Of a DNA stretch of 64,000 nucleotides, positions 1 through 11,349 are shown one piece after another. The stretch covers positions 32,108,001-32,172,000 of the forward strand of contig JAFFJZ010000001.1 of the NCBI GenBank assembly GCA_018340375.1. The letters run 5' to 3'. Under the pieces are notes generated by a model. It saw only the letters and a list, made by a program, of their open reading frames with translations, ran no database searches and was not told where the DNA came from. The position numbers and the translations under genes were made by a program. The DNA comes from Gonatopus flavifemur. Its lineage: Eukaryota > Arthropoda > Insecta > Hymenoptera > Dryinidae. Positions within the stretch are counted from its first letter, which is position 1, and each line of letters opens with the position of its first letter.

Positions 1-717
1 TAAGGAGAGGATAAGGAGAGGATAATATGCATATAAGAAAATAATGTGTTGTCAAGTTTCGCCAACGTTTTAAGTAAACTCGAGAGGTTGAGATCTCATC
101 CCATTTCAATTTTGAAATGATCGTTCGAAAGAGGTTTTTAGATTTTGTTCTGTCTAAGATCAACTTCGATTCTTCAGTTTGGATTATTTTGTTTTTCTTG
201 AATGAGGGAAAAATTTCATCCCTTCGGATTCGGATTATTGGAATATCCTGTCACAATCCTAGTAGAAATTTTGGATGGGAAAATACCAGGGCCTGACGAG
301 ACATGCCTGATTTCCTATCAGGTCCTCATGAGGTTTCGTTACGGTTTTCCTTATTTCCCTCGATTTTATGGAAATCTCATCCGAACCCTATTGTAACGGC
401 CTCATAAGATTTTCCTCATTCACGGTTTCCGGATTCTAACCTGATCAGCACCTTATTAAAAATAGAGAATGCCAGATCAAATTCCTTCTGGGGGAATTCA
501 CAGCAATTTTTTTTTAATAGTCCTGATTTGGATCCACGGACTGTAATATTCGGTCGAAAACTAACGCAAATTGACCTGCCAGGTTTTCAATTTGGCGCTT
601 GGACAAAATCAGGTAGAAGTCTTTGTAAAAATCATTGTAGGCCCCAGGACTGTTTAGGATGTCTCGATTGTGCCTTGTTTACGTCAAAGTAAGAGTTAGA
701 AGATTTTCTACCAACGA
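1..717. other. Intergenic, no gene recognised
   Basis: An 11-bp unit (taaggagagga) is repeated twice at the very start. The rest is AT-rich sequence with no convincing reading frame. The segment around 540-700 has wording (ggacaaaatcaggtagaag) that recurs in degraded form near 25360 and 37700, so it is probably old dispersed-repeat sequence. Confidence 0.5.
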
Positions 718-999
718 CTCTCTAAATTCCTTGGAGTGAAAATTCACTCCTGCCGAGTGAAAATACTGCAACTCCGAAAGAGTGAAAAATTTCACTCTGA
801 AAGAGTGAATTTTCACTCTATAAGAGTGGAAATCAACTCTGGTGTTTGGAGTGAAAAACTCACTCTTAGGAAAAAGAGTGAATATTGACTCTTAAAGAGT
901 GAAATTTCACTCTTCAAGAGTTGAGCTCCCACTCTGTTCTAGAGTTGCAGTATTTTGACTCTTTGAAGAGTGAATATTCACTCCAAAGAATTTAGAGAG
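718..999. mobile_element. Foldback/MITE built of GAGTGAA and TTCACTC motifs
   Basis: The ends are inverted copies of each other: ctctctaaattccttggagt on the left and the complement of ccaaagaatttagagag on the right. Between them roughly ten copies of GAGTGAA or its complement TTCACTC occur in alternating orientation, so the whole 282 bp can fold into many alternative hairpins. No reading frame is present. It is a non-autonomous element or a palindromic satellite; the superfamily is not clear from the ends. Confidence 0.6.
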
Positions 1000-1412
1000 G
1001 AGGTTTGACAGTTTCCTACCGAATTTCCTGAGACAAAAACCGTTCAAAGCCTCCTTAGTAGCAATCATTCTAGACTCTCCTTCGCCCCTTGCCTGGTGCT
1101 ACCGAGACAAACTAGGCGTATCCCTGGCCTTGATATGAGCCAGTGAATTGTTTTATATGATTTCTACCAGTACTGAAAAGTATTTTTCGCCCGATTCTGC
1201 CGAGCATTTTCGCAGGGCGTTTGTCGCTCTCATCAAATCATTAGGGAACCATCGGGATGCCCACAGCAGCCTAGCTCTCAGGGTAGTGCCAAAATCGAGA
1301 TGAACAACCAATTCTTATCGTTCGAGAATAAAAAAGAAATTGTAAGGAGGGTTCAAAGGGCGGAATTTTTTACATCGATAACTACCCTGCTTGAATCCTG
1401 GCCACGCCTGTA
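1000..1412. other. Intergenic, no gene recognised
   Basis: No coding potential or RNA gene seen. The sequence starting near 1003 resumes the text interrupted by the preceding element and includes an acaaaaaccgttcaaagcc stretch that recurs near 25370, suggesting an old repeat. Confidence 0.4.
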
Positions 1413-1639
1413 CACGGAGAAAAATTGTCTATTATAAATTACTAGAATCGCTAGTATATTGAGGATATACTTGCATTTTGAAGTTATATACCAAACATTC
1501 CCTTCAAAAGTACCAGAATTTCTGTGAGTCAATGGTAAAAGAATAACATTGTATAATAGAAAGTCTGGTAGTTTTGAAGAGAATGTGTGGCATATAACCT
1601 CAAAATGCAAGTATATCCTCAATATAATTTTTCTCAGTG
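1413..1639. mobile_element. MITE with CACGGAGAAAAATT ends, TA-flanked
   Basis: Left end CACGGAGAAAAATTG and right end AATTTTTCTCAGTG are near-perfect inverted repeats, with TA on both outer sides (1411-1412 and 1640-1641). The arms extend inward through gaggatatacttgcattttg and its complement. No reading frame. TA duplication with a CAC(T/G)G end resembles a Tc1/mariner-type non-autonomous element. Confidence 0.7.
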
Positions 1640-1715
1640 TATAGGTTTTGGGTAGGCCCTCGCAACACCTCAAGGATGCCACGAATCATGTCCAGTCGGA
1701 AAATTTTGATATCTT

Positions 1716-1732
1716 CTGATTTCTTGGGAACG
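1716..1732. repeat. 17-bp target-site duplication, left copy
   Basis: CTGATTTCTTGGGAACG, identical to 3181-3197. It marks the 5' junction of the truncated non-LTR insertion. Confidence 0.8.
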
Positions 1733-3180
1733 GGTTTGGCAGCATTAAAGTACCCAAAAAAAAAAACTTATTTCCTTGGTCAAGATTGCACAGAAATAGT
1801 CGGAGCAATAGATCACTTAGGGATAGAATTTCGCAGCTCAGCATAAGGACTCGGTGCAGCCGAAGAAGCAATAAAAAAGGCAAGAGTAGCTTCCGGGGGA
1901 GTTCCGGGGGTGGAAGAGAAGTCTGTTCGATGCAATATAGTTGCATCAACATTACTCTACGGGGTACCAACTTGGGGAGTCAGGTATCTCGACAAAATCG
2001 AAGTTCTTCAGGTGCAATTCCATAAGAAACTACTGGCACTCCCGAGGTGTACACCTGGATACGCGCTAAGACTGGAACTGGGAATTCTGCCTATCGCTCA
2101 CAGAGCCATGAAACTAACCTGAAACTGGCTCAAAAAAATACTTGGCATGAACCAGAATTGTCTACCCATTTGTCAAAATTACTGCCAAGTGGCAGAAGAT
2201 ACAACTGGGCGCTGCAGATCAGAGATTTCCTGAAAATAACAGGGTTCTTCCAACTTTAGAATACAATGGATTCGACAGAAATTAAAGCGAACGAAGAAGT
2301 TATATTCCGAGCTTATGAACATCAACTAAAAATGATGGACTGGGAGAGGTACAGAAAATCCTTATTTTGCCAGAATGCTTCATTGCTTAGTCTCTCTCCG
2401 AACCCCGTCTAATATCTCTCGTTGAGATGTCCTACAGAGTGGCAAAGGGTTTTAGCCTATCTGAAGAGTAGCGAATTAAACCAAATGATGTATGCCTGGT
2501 ATGTAATTTGCAGGAAGCAGAAAATCTGATACACTTCCTTCTGAGATGGCCCCTTTACTCCTCCTTTAGGTCCCGACATATTACAGGAAATACAGTCTCG
2601 GAGGTTTCATCTGGATCATCCAAAGCCGAATTGAGAAACATATACTTATATATGGTAAACTCACTGTCTCTCAGATCATTTGTTATAATGGAACAAGGGG
2701 ATACCAGCGCCGGAACATTAGCCAAATTTATTCTGACATTTTATTCAAAACTGAAGCAAAAAAATCAAAATATCGCTCTATACAGACCAACTTTATCAAT
2801 TCAAGAAGGTCTGTATAAAGCGATGATTTTGATTTTATTGCTTCATTCTTTAATAAATTTGGCATATGTCCCAGCGATGGTATCACCTTAATACAGCAAT
2901 TAATACTTCTGAAATAGGTAGCAAACTGTTAAAGCGGCTCTTTAGTTTAAAATTGACGTGAAAATATATGTTTATAAATAAGAAACAACATACGAGAAAT
3001 TGTAATTACATAAGTAAGGTACCATTTGGTAAACGAGATTTTGGATGATTTCAAATGATTCTTTGTACTTGATTATGTAATCGTGGAATATGATTCTTCA
3101 AGTTTGTACTATGCAACTGCACCCCCTTGCTAGAGGGTCTTGGTAACTCATGAAAGCTATGAAGATTGAATTGAATTGAA
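1733..3180 (+). mobile_element. 5'-truncated non-LTR retrotransposon (3' part of ORF2, decayed)
   Basis: The 17-bp sequence CTGATTTCTTGGGAACG occurs at 1716-1732 and again, unchanged, at 3181-3197; this is a target-site duplication bracketing a 1448-bp insert. The insert encodes, with frameshifts, the region after the reverse transcriptase catalytic part: LLYGVPTWGVRYLDKIEVLQ and PGYALRLELGILPIAHRAMK (about 1910-2120), then a zinc-finger-like CLVCNLQEAENLIHFLLRWP (about 2490-2545) in which the last expected cysteine is a tryptophan. The 3' end is a short ttgaa tandem repeat, as in several non-LTR clades. It is a dead copy. R1-like or Jockey-like affiliation is an inference from the pattern only. 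Confidence 0.75.
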
Positions 3181-3197
3181 CTGATTTCTTGGGAACG
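3181..3197. repeat. 17-bp target-site duplication, right copy
   Basis: Second copy of CTGATTTCTTGGGAACG, directly after the ttgaa-rich 3' tail of the retrotransposon. Confidence 0.8.
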
Positions 3198-3550
3198 AAA
3201 AAACTTGCGAATTTTCATGAATTTTTATAGCACAGAAACCATTGCAATTATCAATTATCAAACATCTAGTATTCAATTATTACCACTTGAGACGTTCAAA
3301 TTACTCAATGAACATTTCGTATCTTGCGAGATCTTTAAGGTAAGTTTGAAATGTCAACATTCTTGCAGATCTTTTAGATTCGATTAAACCCTTTTTACGT
3401 CTAAAATATGTTTACAAGAATGGAGATTTCCGGAAATATCTTTGAACCAATCTCCAAGAGATTTTTCAGACCTGAAAAAAGAGTTCAAGACATTAAAAAA
3501 AAATATCTTAAATTTGTTTCAAAGATATATCGCAAGACACGAATTCTGTA

Positions 3551-3775
3551 CACGGAAAAAATAATTTGGCTGCAGCAGCTAAGTAGCTAGCACGGACACG
3601 GACAGCCATTAAATTATTTCCTGCAGCTAAATTTGAGCTGTTACCGCAAATAAATTAACTGCAAGTGCAAATTTTTTTGCTGTAACAGCTAAAATTTAGC
3701 TGCAGGAGCTAATTTAATGGCTGTCCGTGTCCGTGCTAGCTACTTAGCTGCTGCAGCTAAATTATTTTTTCCGTG
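3551..3775. mobile_element. Palindromic MITE with CACGGAAAAAATAATTT ends, TA-flanked
   Basis: Long arms, including the words gctgcagcagctaagtagct and tagcacggacacggacagcc, are matched by their complements near 3715-3760. The element is flanked by TA at 3549-3550 and 3776-3777. The centre is rich in agctaaa and tttagct. Degenerate relatives are visible at 6361-6460 and 8116-8166. No coding capacity. Confidence 0.75.
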
Positions 3776-3777
3776 TA

Positions 3778-6614
3778 TATCGAGTACTCTGCTATGTAAT
3801 AATATAAAGTGAACTCACAATAAAGGTTCAGCGTTAAATCTTTGCAAACAAAGTTCCAGTAGTGCTAATAATTTACTCATTATAATAGCAACCATCATTC
3901 TCGCGAAGAAATAAATGATTTCACCCGAGGCAATCGATCTTACGCCGATCTTACACCACAGTCAACGGACATGACATCTTTATTGGCTCTATTTCTAAAG
4001 GTATTATTTATTTTTCTAAGAAGAATCGATTATGGATCGTTCAATTACTTGATCGCTTGGAAAATTAAGTATCAAATCTATAAACCTTCAGCGTGTTCCT
4101 TTGGATTCATAATCATAATTTCATCACAGATTCATGTTTTAGGCAAATCTATTCACCTTATCGCAATGATCATCTTATAAAGTTATAAGTCAGATATAAT
4201 GATGGTATAATACGACAATCGTCCAATGTTCCTCGAATACGAGATTAACTAAGAGACAAATATAAGAGAAGAAAGCAGACAAAGCTTAATGATACTTAAA
4301 TCAAAAACTAGATCCCTCGAGCATAATACAAATTGACAATCATCGAGATTCGCTTTCGACGTAAAGGTTCGTTCTCGCTCAATGTCGAGTCAGTCTGCAG
4401 ACGTGTAAGAGAACTTCGATGCTTGCATACCGATAGAGGACAGGTCGTGATGTGAATCGCGAATGGGCCTTAACGACCTTTACATCGCCTTTACTCGCGC
4501 TTTCACGTGACCGATCTTCAACACCGGCAAATTTTATGATTATCATTCCAGTCACGGATTACCTCATAACTTATAATTCCTTCCGGTGATCATATAAGCA
4601 ACGATATCGACACGTCAATGTATTCACATTTATTTCTCCCTGTTCAAATTTATCTTCCATGATACCTCTCTTGTACTATTACTACTATCACTAATCTTTA
4701 CATCTTCCGTTCTAGGGATCTTCGAAACAAAAGACGAAAGAAGTATATTATTATTAATTAAAAAAAAAACTGCTCCGTGCATTAAAATTCACAGACGGAA
4801 CGCAAACCAAAAACCATAATTCAGAGGATAAATTAACAATCGTCCCTGCACGTACGTGTGCACGCGGATGATCTCTTGTATGCGAATTTACCATTACATC
4901 TATGTAACTCTTACACTCACGTTCACGGACGTTACACGTTCATCATTTACGATTTAATAGTGATTAATTGTATCCATCGAGAAAAGTATATGTTCAACAT
5001 ATAGATGTGATTATATCAAATTGTACAGAGAACGTAATGTGTTTATTGTACTAGTTGATACTTCTATTATTGAACCGTTTATAATACTTTCATGATTCAG
5101 GTAATTACGGCTTTGACACAGAGTAGAAAATCACTTGGAATAACAAATTATTTAAACAACATCGTTACAAAGTGATTCGATGGGAAAGGGAGAACAAAAA
5201 GTGTTAAGTATCGTGTTGCTGCGGTGACGTGAAACATAAATTATGATTCATTCGGTAAGTTGAAAAATGATCGAATTGCATATGATTTAGAAGCAATATC
5301 TATCATGGCTACTTAACATACGAATTTTAAATCCTCTCGAAATCATGAATAATTTCCAAGTCTCCAATATTTTTTTATAATCGAAAGATGAGAGTCGTTA
5401 CCCGGTGCAATTTGATCCAGCTTTCGTCTCCCTTCTGTCCGAATCTATCCAACATTATCCTTGTCGTAGATTGGTACATCAATTTCGTATGGGCACATGA
5501 TATCCGGACGAACGTGAGGTGCTTACCGAACTCGAAGCACCTGGATAGATACGAAGTATCTATTTTCCCAAGGAGCATTCATGCTTCTCCACGCTAAGAA
5601 TCTCTGATTCTGGAATTAGCCAACAAACTCGCATTACTTTTGAAAGGCTACTTCCGAAACGGAACTATCATGAAATGATGCGGAAACATCAAGTTTGAAT
5701 GCAAAGATGAATGAAGAGAAAATAATTGTTCGATAAGGGTCATCCTCGAAAGAGTCAGAATGACACAGAACATTTTCTGATCTTTTGATTATCTAAAAAC
5801 TATTTTTATTTTGCTGGGAAGAATTTTCAAAATCACCCGGTACGTGATAAAACTTTCACTCCGTAGAACTTTCTCTGAACTGCTGACCGAATGATCGTGT
5901 TTATCGCAGATCTCCAAAAGGGTAAAGGAATCATTCTCATACTCAAAGAAAACAAAAACATATTTCGGAATTTTTTGTCAATGAAAGCAACAAAATTTGA
6001 TCAAATGTAATTTAAACTCTATTTATCCTAGTGAAAAGATATCCTAGATATCTCAAAGATGTCTTGCCAAGAAATCAGAGAGATTTCTGCAAAAAATTTG
6101 AATCTTGACAAGGAATGATTATACACGAAAACAATAGGTCATTCAAATTTTCGTTGACGAGTAAATTACTTTTGCACAGGAGACGAATTCAGAAAGAAAT
6201 AACTATATATATTCTCGTATAAACTTCAGTCATCCACGTTGAGAAAAAGAATTTAGTTGAATATCAGACAGCTAGAAAATTTAGTTGATTCAAATAAATT
6301 CTATTTGTTTATTTCCATTGAATAAAGTGCTTTATTCAGGGTTCAGCAACTGGATTTTTATATACGCGAGCTAAAATCTAGCTGGAACAACTAAACTTTA
6401 TATCGTGTATATAAATTTCAGTAATTATATATAAGGCATATATAATTATTTTTCCCTGGGTCGATAAATGTTCAAAATTGCATATTATTTATAAAAAATA
6501 AATATTATTTATACATTTATAAATTATATATAGTGTTGCAAATTTTTTACTCTGGTTACTAAAGGTGCATACCCTGCTAGAAAAACTGGATGAAAATGCC
6601 ATCCATTTTTACTA
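3778..6614. other. Intergenic, about 2.8 kb without a recognised gene
   Basis: AT-rich single-copy-looking sequence. Short open frames (for example 5388-5597 and its antisense) show no recognisable motif, no start context and no partner exons. The stretch 6361-6460 looks like a remnant of the agctaaa-type element. I see no RNA gene or promoter that can be argued from sequence. Confidence 0.4.
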
Positions 6615-6900
6615 CACTGACAGAAAAACGACTTGGTTGAAACATTCGTGGTCGCGGTAACTTGGAATCTGGTTAGATTCACCAGGAAATTTGATTGTAA
6701 TGTCCAGAGAAAGTGGTTGAAGCCAAAATTAACTACATATTCTGATTATTACACCAAGAAAAGAATCTGGTTTTTCTAACCTGAAAAATGTAGTTAATTT
6801 TTGCTTCAACCACTTTTTCTGGACATCGAAATCAAATTTCCTGGTGAATCGCACCAGATTTCAAGTTACTGCGACCGACCAGGTCGTTTTCCTGTCAGTG
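6615..6900. mobile_element. MITE with CACTGACAGAAAAACGAC ends, TA-flanked
   Basis: CACTGACAGAAAAACGAC at the left is matched by gtcgttttcctgtcagtg at the right. TA duplications lie at 6613-6614 and 6901-6902. Inner arms continue through aaatttcctggtgaatc and its complement and ttggcttcaaccactttc. No reading frame. The flanks (ccatccattttt and gcatccattt) suggest it landed inside an older inverted repeat. Confidence 0.75.
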
Positions 6901-6902
6901 TA

Positions 6903-7920
6903 GCATCCATTTGAATCCGGATTACGAATGGTTTTTTTTCCAATTCAATTCAATCCATGCAACGCGTGAGAATTCTATCAATTCCAATTCGAAAAATGAA
7001 TGGGACTTATGAGGCCCCGAAAAAGTGCATCCAGATGTTTCTTTCCGACATCTTCACGGTTTCTTCCGAGATCCGTGTGTTCAGCTCAATGAGTTTTTAT
7101 CTAACTTATTTTGAATTATTCGTATCCATTTCTATCCGTCACAGATCCGTGGTAGCCTGTTGGAATAACCCAGCTAGGTTCCAGCTAAATTCGACCATGC
7201 TGGGTAGGACCAGTAGGAATTCGGTTACATGGTTGAACCATGTCAGGTAGGACCGTGCTGCGTAGGATCAACCTATATGGGATCAGGTTGGTCCTACCTA
7301 GGCTGGTATTACCTAATATAAGTCTACCTAGAGGTCAGTACTACCCTGCATGATTCTCCCGAGTCTTGGTATGGCTTCAGATAGTTATGAATGAACCTTG
7401 GAAATTCCAGTAGAACAGAACTTCTGTACGATCCATCCAGAGTTTTGACATTGTTATCAAATTGCGTCACAGTTTTGTCCCACTGACATTTCAAGATTTT
7501 TCTTTAATTTATGATTAATTTGAAAAATATCGTTCCTTTGAATCTCGCAATTGGGCAGATTTCACGATTCGGTCATTGTTTGGAAGGTTGTTTGCATTTA
7601 CAATACACCTATGTTTGTTGATATTTTTTTGATACCGTTCTTAAATCAATCCTGGTATAAAAAAAACATACATCATGTTATGATATTAGTGCACTTGAAA
7701 TGAGTCAAGTTTGAGTTGGTACGACTGGAATCAGGTGAGTCTAGCTGGAACTAAGTTGATCCTGTATTGGTTGTTGAGTCAGTCGACATGGGTTGTAACT
7801 AGCACCAGTTGCAACCAAGTTGGTCGCATGTTGGTCGTTGGATCAACCATCGTGGGCTATAATTCGCACCGACTTGAACCGTTGTCCAGCTAGATTTCAG
7901 CTGCTGCAACGAAATATCTA
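6903..7920. other. Intergenic, word-repetitive sequence
   Basis: No gene recognised. Two patches, about 7150-7330 and 7690-7890, repeat short words such as taggacca, ggttgaacc, aagttggtc and caaccaagttgg, as in degraded local duplications. The first 50 bp of 7880-7920 resemble the left arm of the agctaaa element whose right end is at 8116-8166. Confidence 0.4.
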
Positions 7921-8113
7921 CACGGAGAGAATTAAATAGTAATAATTCCGATGTGAAATTTCCAAAGGATAATACATCCTAACGATTACGATGTTTCGTA
8001 GTACTGACTACCTCGAAAACAAGTGATGCCTACGTTTTATGCGATTTCTCATGATAACAACTCAATCAGCGGCATGTTTACATCGCAATGTTTATTATTT
8101 AATTCTCTCCGTG
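7921..8113. mobile_element. MITE with CACGGAGAGAATTAAA ends, TA-flanked
   Basis: CACGGAGAGAATTAAATAGT at the left is matched by the complement of tattatttaattctctccgtg at the right, with TA at 7919-7920 and 8114-8115. It sits inside a remnant of the agctaaa-type element, whose right end (ctagctgatacagctaaac, then ccgtgca) follows immediately. Confidence 0.7.
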
Positions 8114-8961
8114 TAGCTATGATAGCTAAAATCTAGCTGATACAGCTAAACATTTTTTTCCGTGCAGGAACACGCTGGTGAAAGGTCGATACTTTGTTTT
8201 GGGACACCCTGTATATCCTCCATAAAGGATACACTTTTTTCCGGAAAAGGTGTTTCCGCCACATTGTATTTTGATCCAATTTTATTGAATGGATTGTATC
8301 TATCACTATCCATACGCATCCGCAGCAATGTTTCCGATTTCATCCACATCTCTCTCCTCGTTATGGAGGCATAACGTCTCCGAAAGTACGGATAAGATTG
8401 GACTGAGCCTACGGACATGATGTTTCGACGAATTCGTCATTGATCCTGATTGAAAGTTCATGAGTTACACGGACACAACCGGATTTGTGAATCAATGCTC
8501 TGAGTATACAATCGGATACAATCGGATGAAATTCTCATCCCTCCTCATGGATAGAAATGGATTCAGAACCATAGCTACACGACGATATGACTTTGGATAC
8601 AGTTGGGTTACAATCCCATACGTCTTCCCGATAGTAACGGATAAAGCTGATTCATGCATAAGACACACTTGGATCCAGCCTCTATCCGAAAGTACGGATA
8701 AGATTGGACTGAACCCAAGGACATGATGTTTCGACCAAATCGTCATTGACTCTGATTGAAAGTTCATACGTTCCATGGACAAAACCGAACTATGCTCTGA
8801 GTTCGGATGCAATCGGATGAAATTCTAAACCCTTCTTACGGATCAAAACAGATTTAAAACCATAGCTACTTGGCGATATGACTTTTGATACAGTCGAATT
8901 ATAATTTTATACGTTTTTCCGATAGTAACGGATACAGCTGACGCATAAGATACATTCACAC

Positions 8962-10013
8962 CCCCACACAGTTGAAAATTTTGTGTAAATGTGTTAAAAA
9001 ATCCGTGTGTCATGAATTTTCTGTTAAATATTCAACATAAACACGTGTAACTTCTACAGACAGTCCTTGTGTAATCAGGTCTCAACTGATTTATAATGTC
9101 AAATCATTCAAACAAGTGAAAAAAAGTGTCAAAATGACACAAATTTTATTCAACTCAAGATTGAACATACCCTGGTGAAAATAAAGCGTGCATTTGGAGC
9201 GTCGCATAGGAGTGTTATTACCGTCACATGAGAGTGTATTAAGATTCAATTGGCGCAGTTGAGCGTGGATCGAGCGTGAAGAAAAGCGTTCATGCACGCT
9301 GTACTCACGCTTATATTGAAGTAAGCGTGCATTGAACGTATATTGGCCAGAATCACGTTATTGGTACGCTGTTTGAACTTTATGTGCACGCCGTTTTTTC
9401 GCCATAGGGTAAAAATTGTGTTATTTTCAACTACCAAAGGGAGATCGCCAGTAGTGGGAGCTATTTTTTTTATGAAACTTCTATGTACGTGTAACTTTAG
9501 TAGTCGTCGGAAGAACTATTCATTCATTCTGATTTTAGCTTTCATTCTAATGGGAATTCGTCTTCTAGATATGTAAATTTGAAGATAGAGTGCGAGTTGA
9601 TATACGCAAAGAAAGTACACTCAACCAAAGGACCGACAGTGGCTTGAGTGATACAGCTTCAACATTCGGTCCCGACGATCCATGTTCAATGCTCAATGAA
9701 GTACTGTTTTTTTCAATTTATTCTTATGCATTGTTTCAACACGAAAAAAGTGTGATTTTCACATTTGATTGATGTAAAAAAATCCATAAATTACACTTGT
9801 GAACTGTTGATTCACTTCTTATTTTGGATTTCATTTGACAGTATTTATGTGTTGAATTTACACGATCGGAAATCCTTTTGTGTTATATTATTCACATTAA
9901 GCTTGAGTTACTAGCTAACACAAACACATTATGTGATATCGACATCAAAATATGTGTGGGCCGTTTGGGACATGTGAAATGTGTTGGATTTAACACAAAA
10001 TTTCCAACTGTGC
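8962..10013. mobile_element. TIR element with CACAGTTG(G/A)AAATTTTGTG ends, ~1.05 kb
   Basis: CACACAGTTGAAAATTTTGT on the left pairs with the complement of cacaaaatttccaactgtg on the right. It interrupts the second copy of the 300-bp unit. It contains a smaller nested element at 9170-9409 and no recognisable transposase. Confidence 0.6.
9170..9409. mobile_element. CCC...GGG-type MITE (nested), TA duplication
   Basis: Starts CCCTGGTGAAAATAAAGCG and ends cgccgttttttcgccataGGG, with TA on both sides (9168-9169, 9410-9411). Interior rich in gcgtg and cacgc words. It sits inside the 8962-10013 element. Confidence 0.65.
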
Positions 10014-10113
10014 AGCTTCTATCCGAAAGTCCGGATAAAATTGGACATGATGTTCCAACAATGTCTTCATTGATTCTGATTGAAAGTTTATACGTTTTAC
10101 GGACAAAGTGGAT

Positions 10114-10416
10114 CAGGGGCGTCAATACATTTTTCGCCGAATCTTGGAGTGGCCAGGGAGCGGGGGGGAGGGGTCAGAAATTTCAATCATTTTCATAAGA
10201 GTTATAATGAGATTATAAAGAGTGACAATGTGATTTTATTCCAAGTTAGCAACTTTACTATGAACTCAATAAAAGTTTTTCAAGATTCATAAAGAAACAC
10301 GTATTTCGCCAGGAAAAAAATGTTTCATTTGGAGATTCCGAGGCATGGAATTCCATAGCTGTCTTGGAGTAAGACTTGGTTTCTCGAGGGCCACCAGGGC
10401 GGTAATGACGCCCCTG
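10114..10416. mobile_element. hAT-like MITE with CAGGGGCGTCA ends
   Basis: CAGGGGCGTCAATAC at the left is matched by gtaatgacgcccctg at the right. CAGGGGC ends are typical of hAT elements, which make 8-bp duplications; the flanks here (aagtggat and gttcggat) agree at only part of eight positions, so the duplication has decayed or the call is wrong. It interrupts the third copy of the 300-bp unit. No transposase. Confidence 0.6.
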
Positions 10417-10500
10417 GTTCGGATCTTTTCGGATTGAATTCTTATCCCTATCCGCCGATGAAAATGAATCCACAAACAAATTCATATTTCTAAGATGCAA

Positions 10501-11265
10501 TCAGATTTATTTGGACAGAATTTTCATCGATCTTCTGAACTCAAACGAACTAGTATTGTGGTCCACATCATCCTGGATGATCTTTCTATCCTCCTGATGG
10601 ACAGAAATGGATTCGTATCGCTTTTGGATTGGAAAAAGACGCAAACGGATTGCGGCTCTCCAAAAATTTCCCAACTCCGGATTGAAACTGATAGGAGTGC
10701 TCTTTCACAGTAAAAAGTAAATCTTAATTCCATGATCGACTGATTTTCAGATGAGGCTCAAAATCAGCAATGTTACGATTTCAGCCGTAATATAGGATGA
10801 AAAACAGTTATGGCCGTATTAAATTCAATTAAACCGGATAATATGCTGATTATCAGCAATGCATATCTTATAGGCAGCCATGTAGAGTTTCATGGATAAT
10901 TCAGTAAAAAATATCTGAAAATAAGATTAGAATTCTTTCATTTTCAGTGTTTCAATTCAGTCAAATTATTTCAGGTTTTTTATTTATTATTCAAGGTGTC
11001 TAACAAATTCGGTAGCAGTTTGTAATATCACTTTCGTAAAAGCTTGTTATTGGATTTTCCGCACTGTCAATGGATTTTTTATGTCGACACTTTCACTTCA
11101 ACATCACGACACAAATTGGAATTAATTCAAACTTTCGGGGGTATTCACATTTCCACTAATTCTCAGTTCCCGTGAAATGTTTTCCAAATTTATCTTCGAC
11201 TCCACACTACACATACCATCAAATTATACTATTATGAAATTATTTATCACATGCGTCGATCGAAA
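10501..11265. other. Intergenic, no gene recognised
   Basis: No coding or RNA features seen. The opening part (tttttggattggaaaaag, cggattgaaactgatagg) echoes wording of the neighbouring 300-bp repeat, so its right boundary is uncertain. Confidence 0.35.
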
Positions 11266-11349
11266 CGGTACCGTGGCGAAGTGGTTAAACGCAAAGGACT
11301 AGGACAGGTTATTCCAGCAACAATGTGGGTTCGAATCTCCCGATGAGGG
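11266..11349 (+). pseudogene. tRNA-like sequence (tRNA pseudogene or SINE head)
   Basis: An A-box-like TGGCGAAGTGG (11273-11283) and a B-box GGTTCGAATC (11328-11337) stand at tRNA spacing, and the segment between them reads like a serine/leucine-class tRNA with GGACTAGGA in the anticodon arm. The acceptor ends do not pair well and the anticodon stem is poor, so this is not called as a functional tRNA. A SINE promoter region is equally likely. Confidence 0.45.

Larger units (their letters stand above)
8380..10500. repeat. Three diverged direct copies of a ~300-bp unit, two interrupted by insertions
   Basis: The marker ccgaaagt(a/c)cggata begins at 8380, 8686 and 10023. It is followed each time by attggac, a gacatgatgttyc stretch and ttgattctgattgaaagtt. 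Units 1 and 2 are 306 bp apart. Unit 2 is lengthened by the element at 8962-10013 and unit 3 by the element at 10114-10416; subtracting these restores the ~300-bp period. No coding content. It is a local tandem triplication or three copies of an unidentified repeat. Confidence 0.6.

Noticed and set aside
11266..11349. Functional tRNA gene
   Set aside because: A and B boxes are present but acceptor and anticodon stems do not pair properly by eye.
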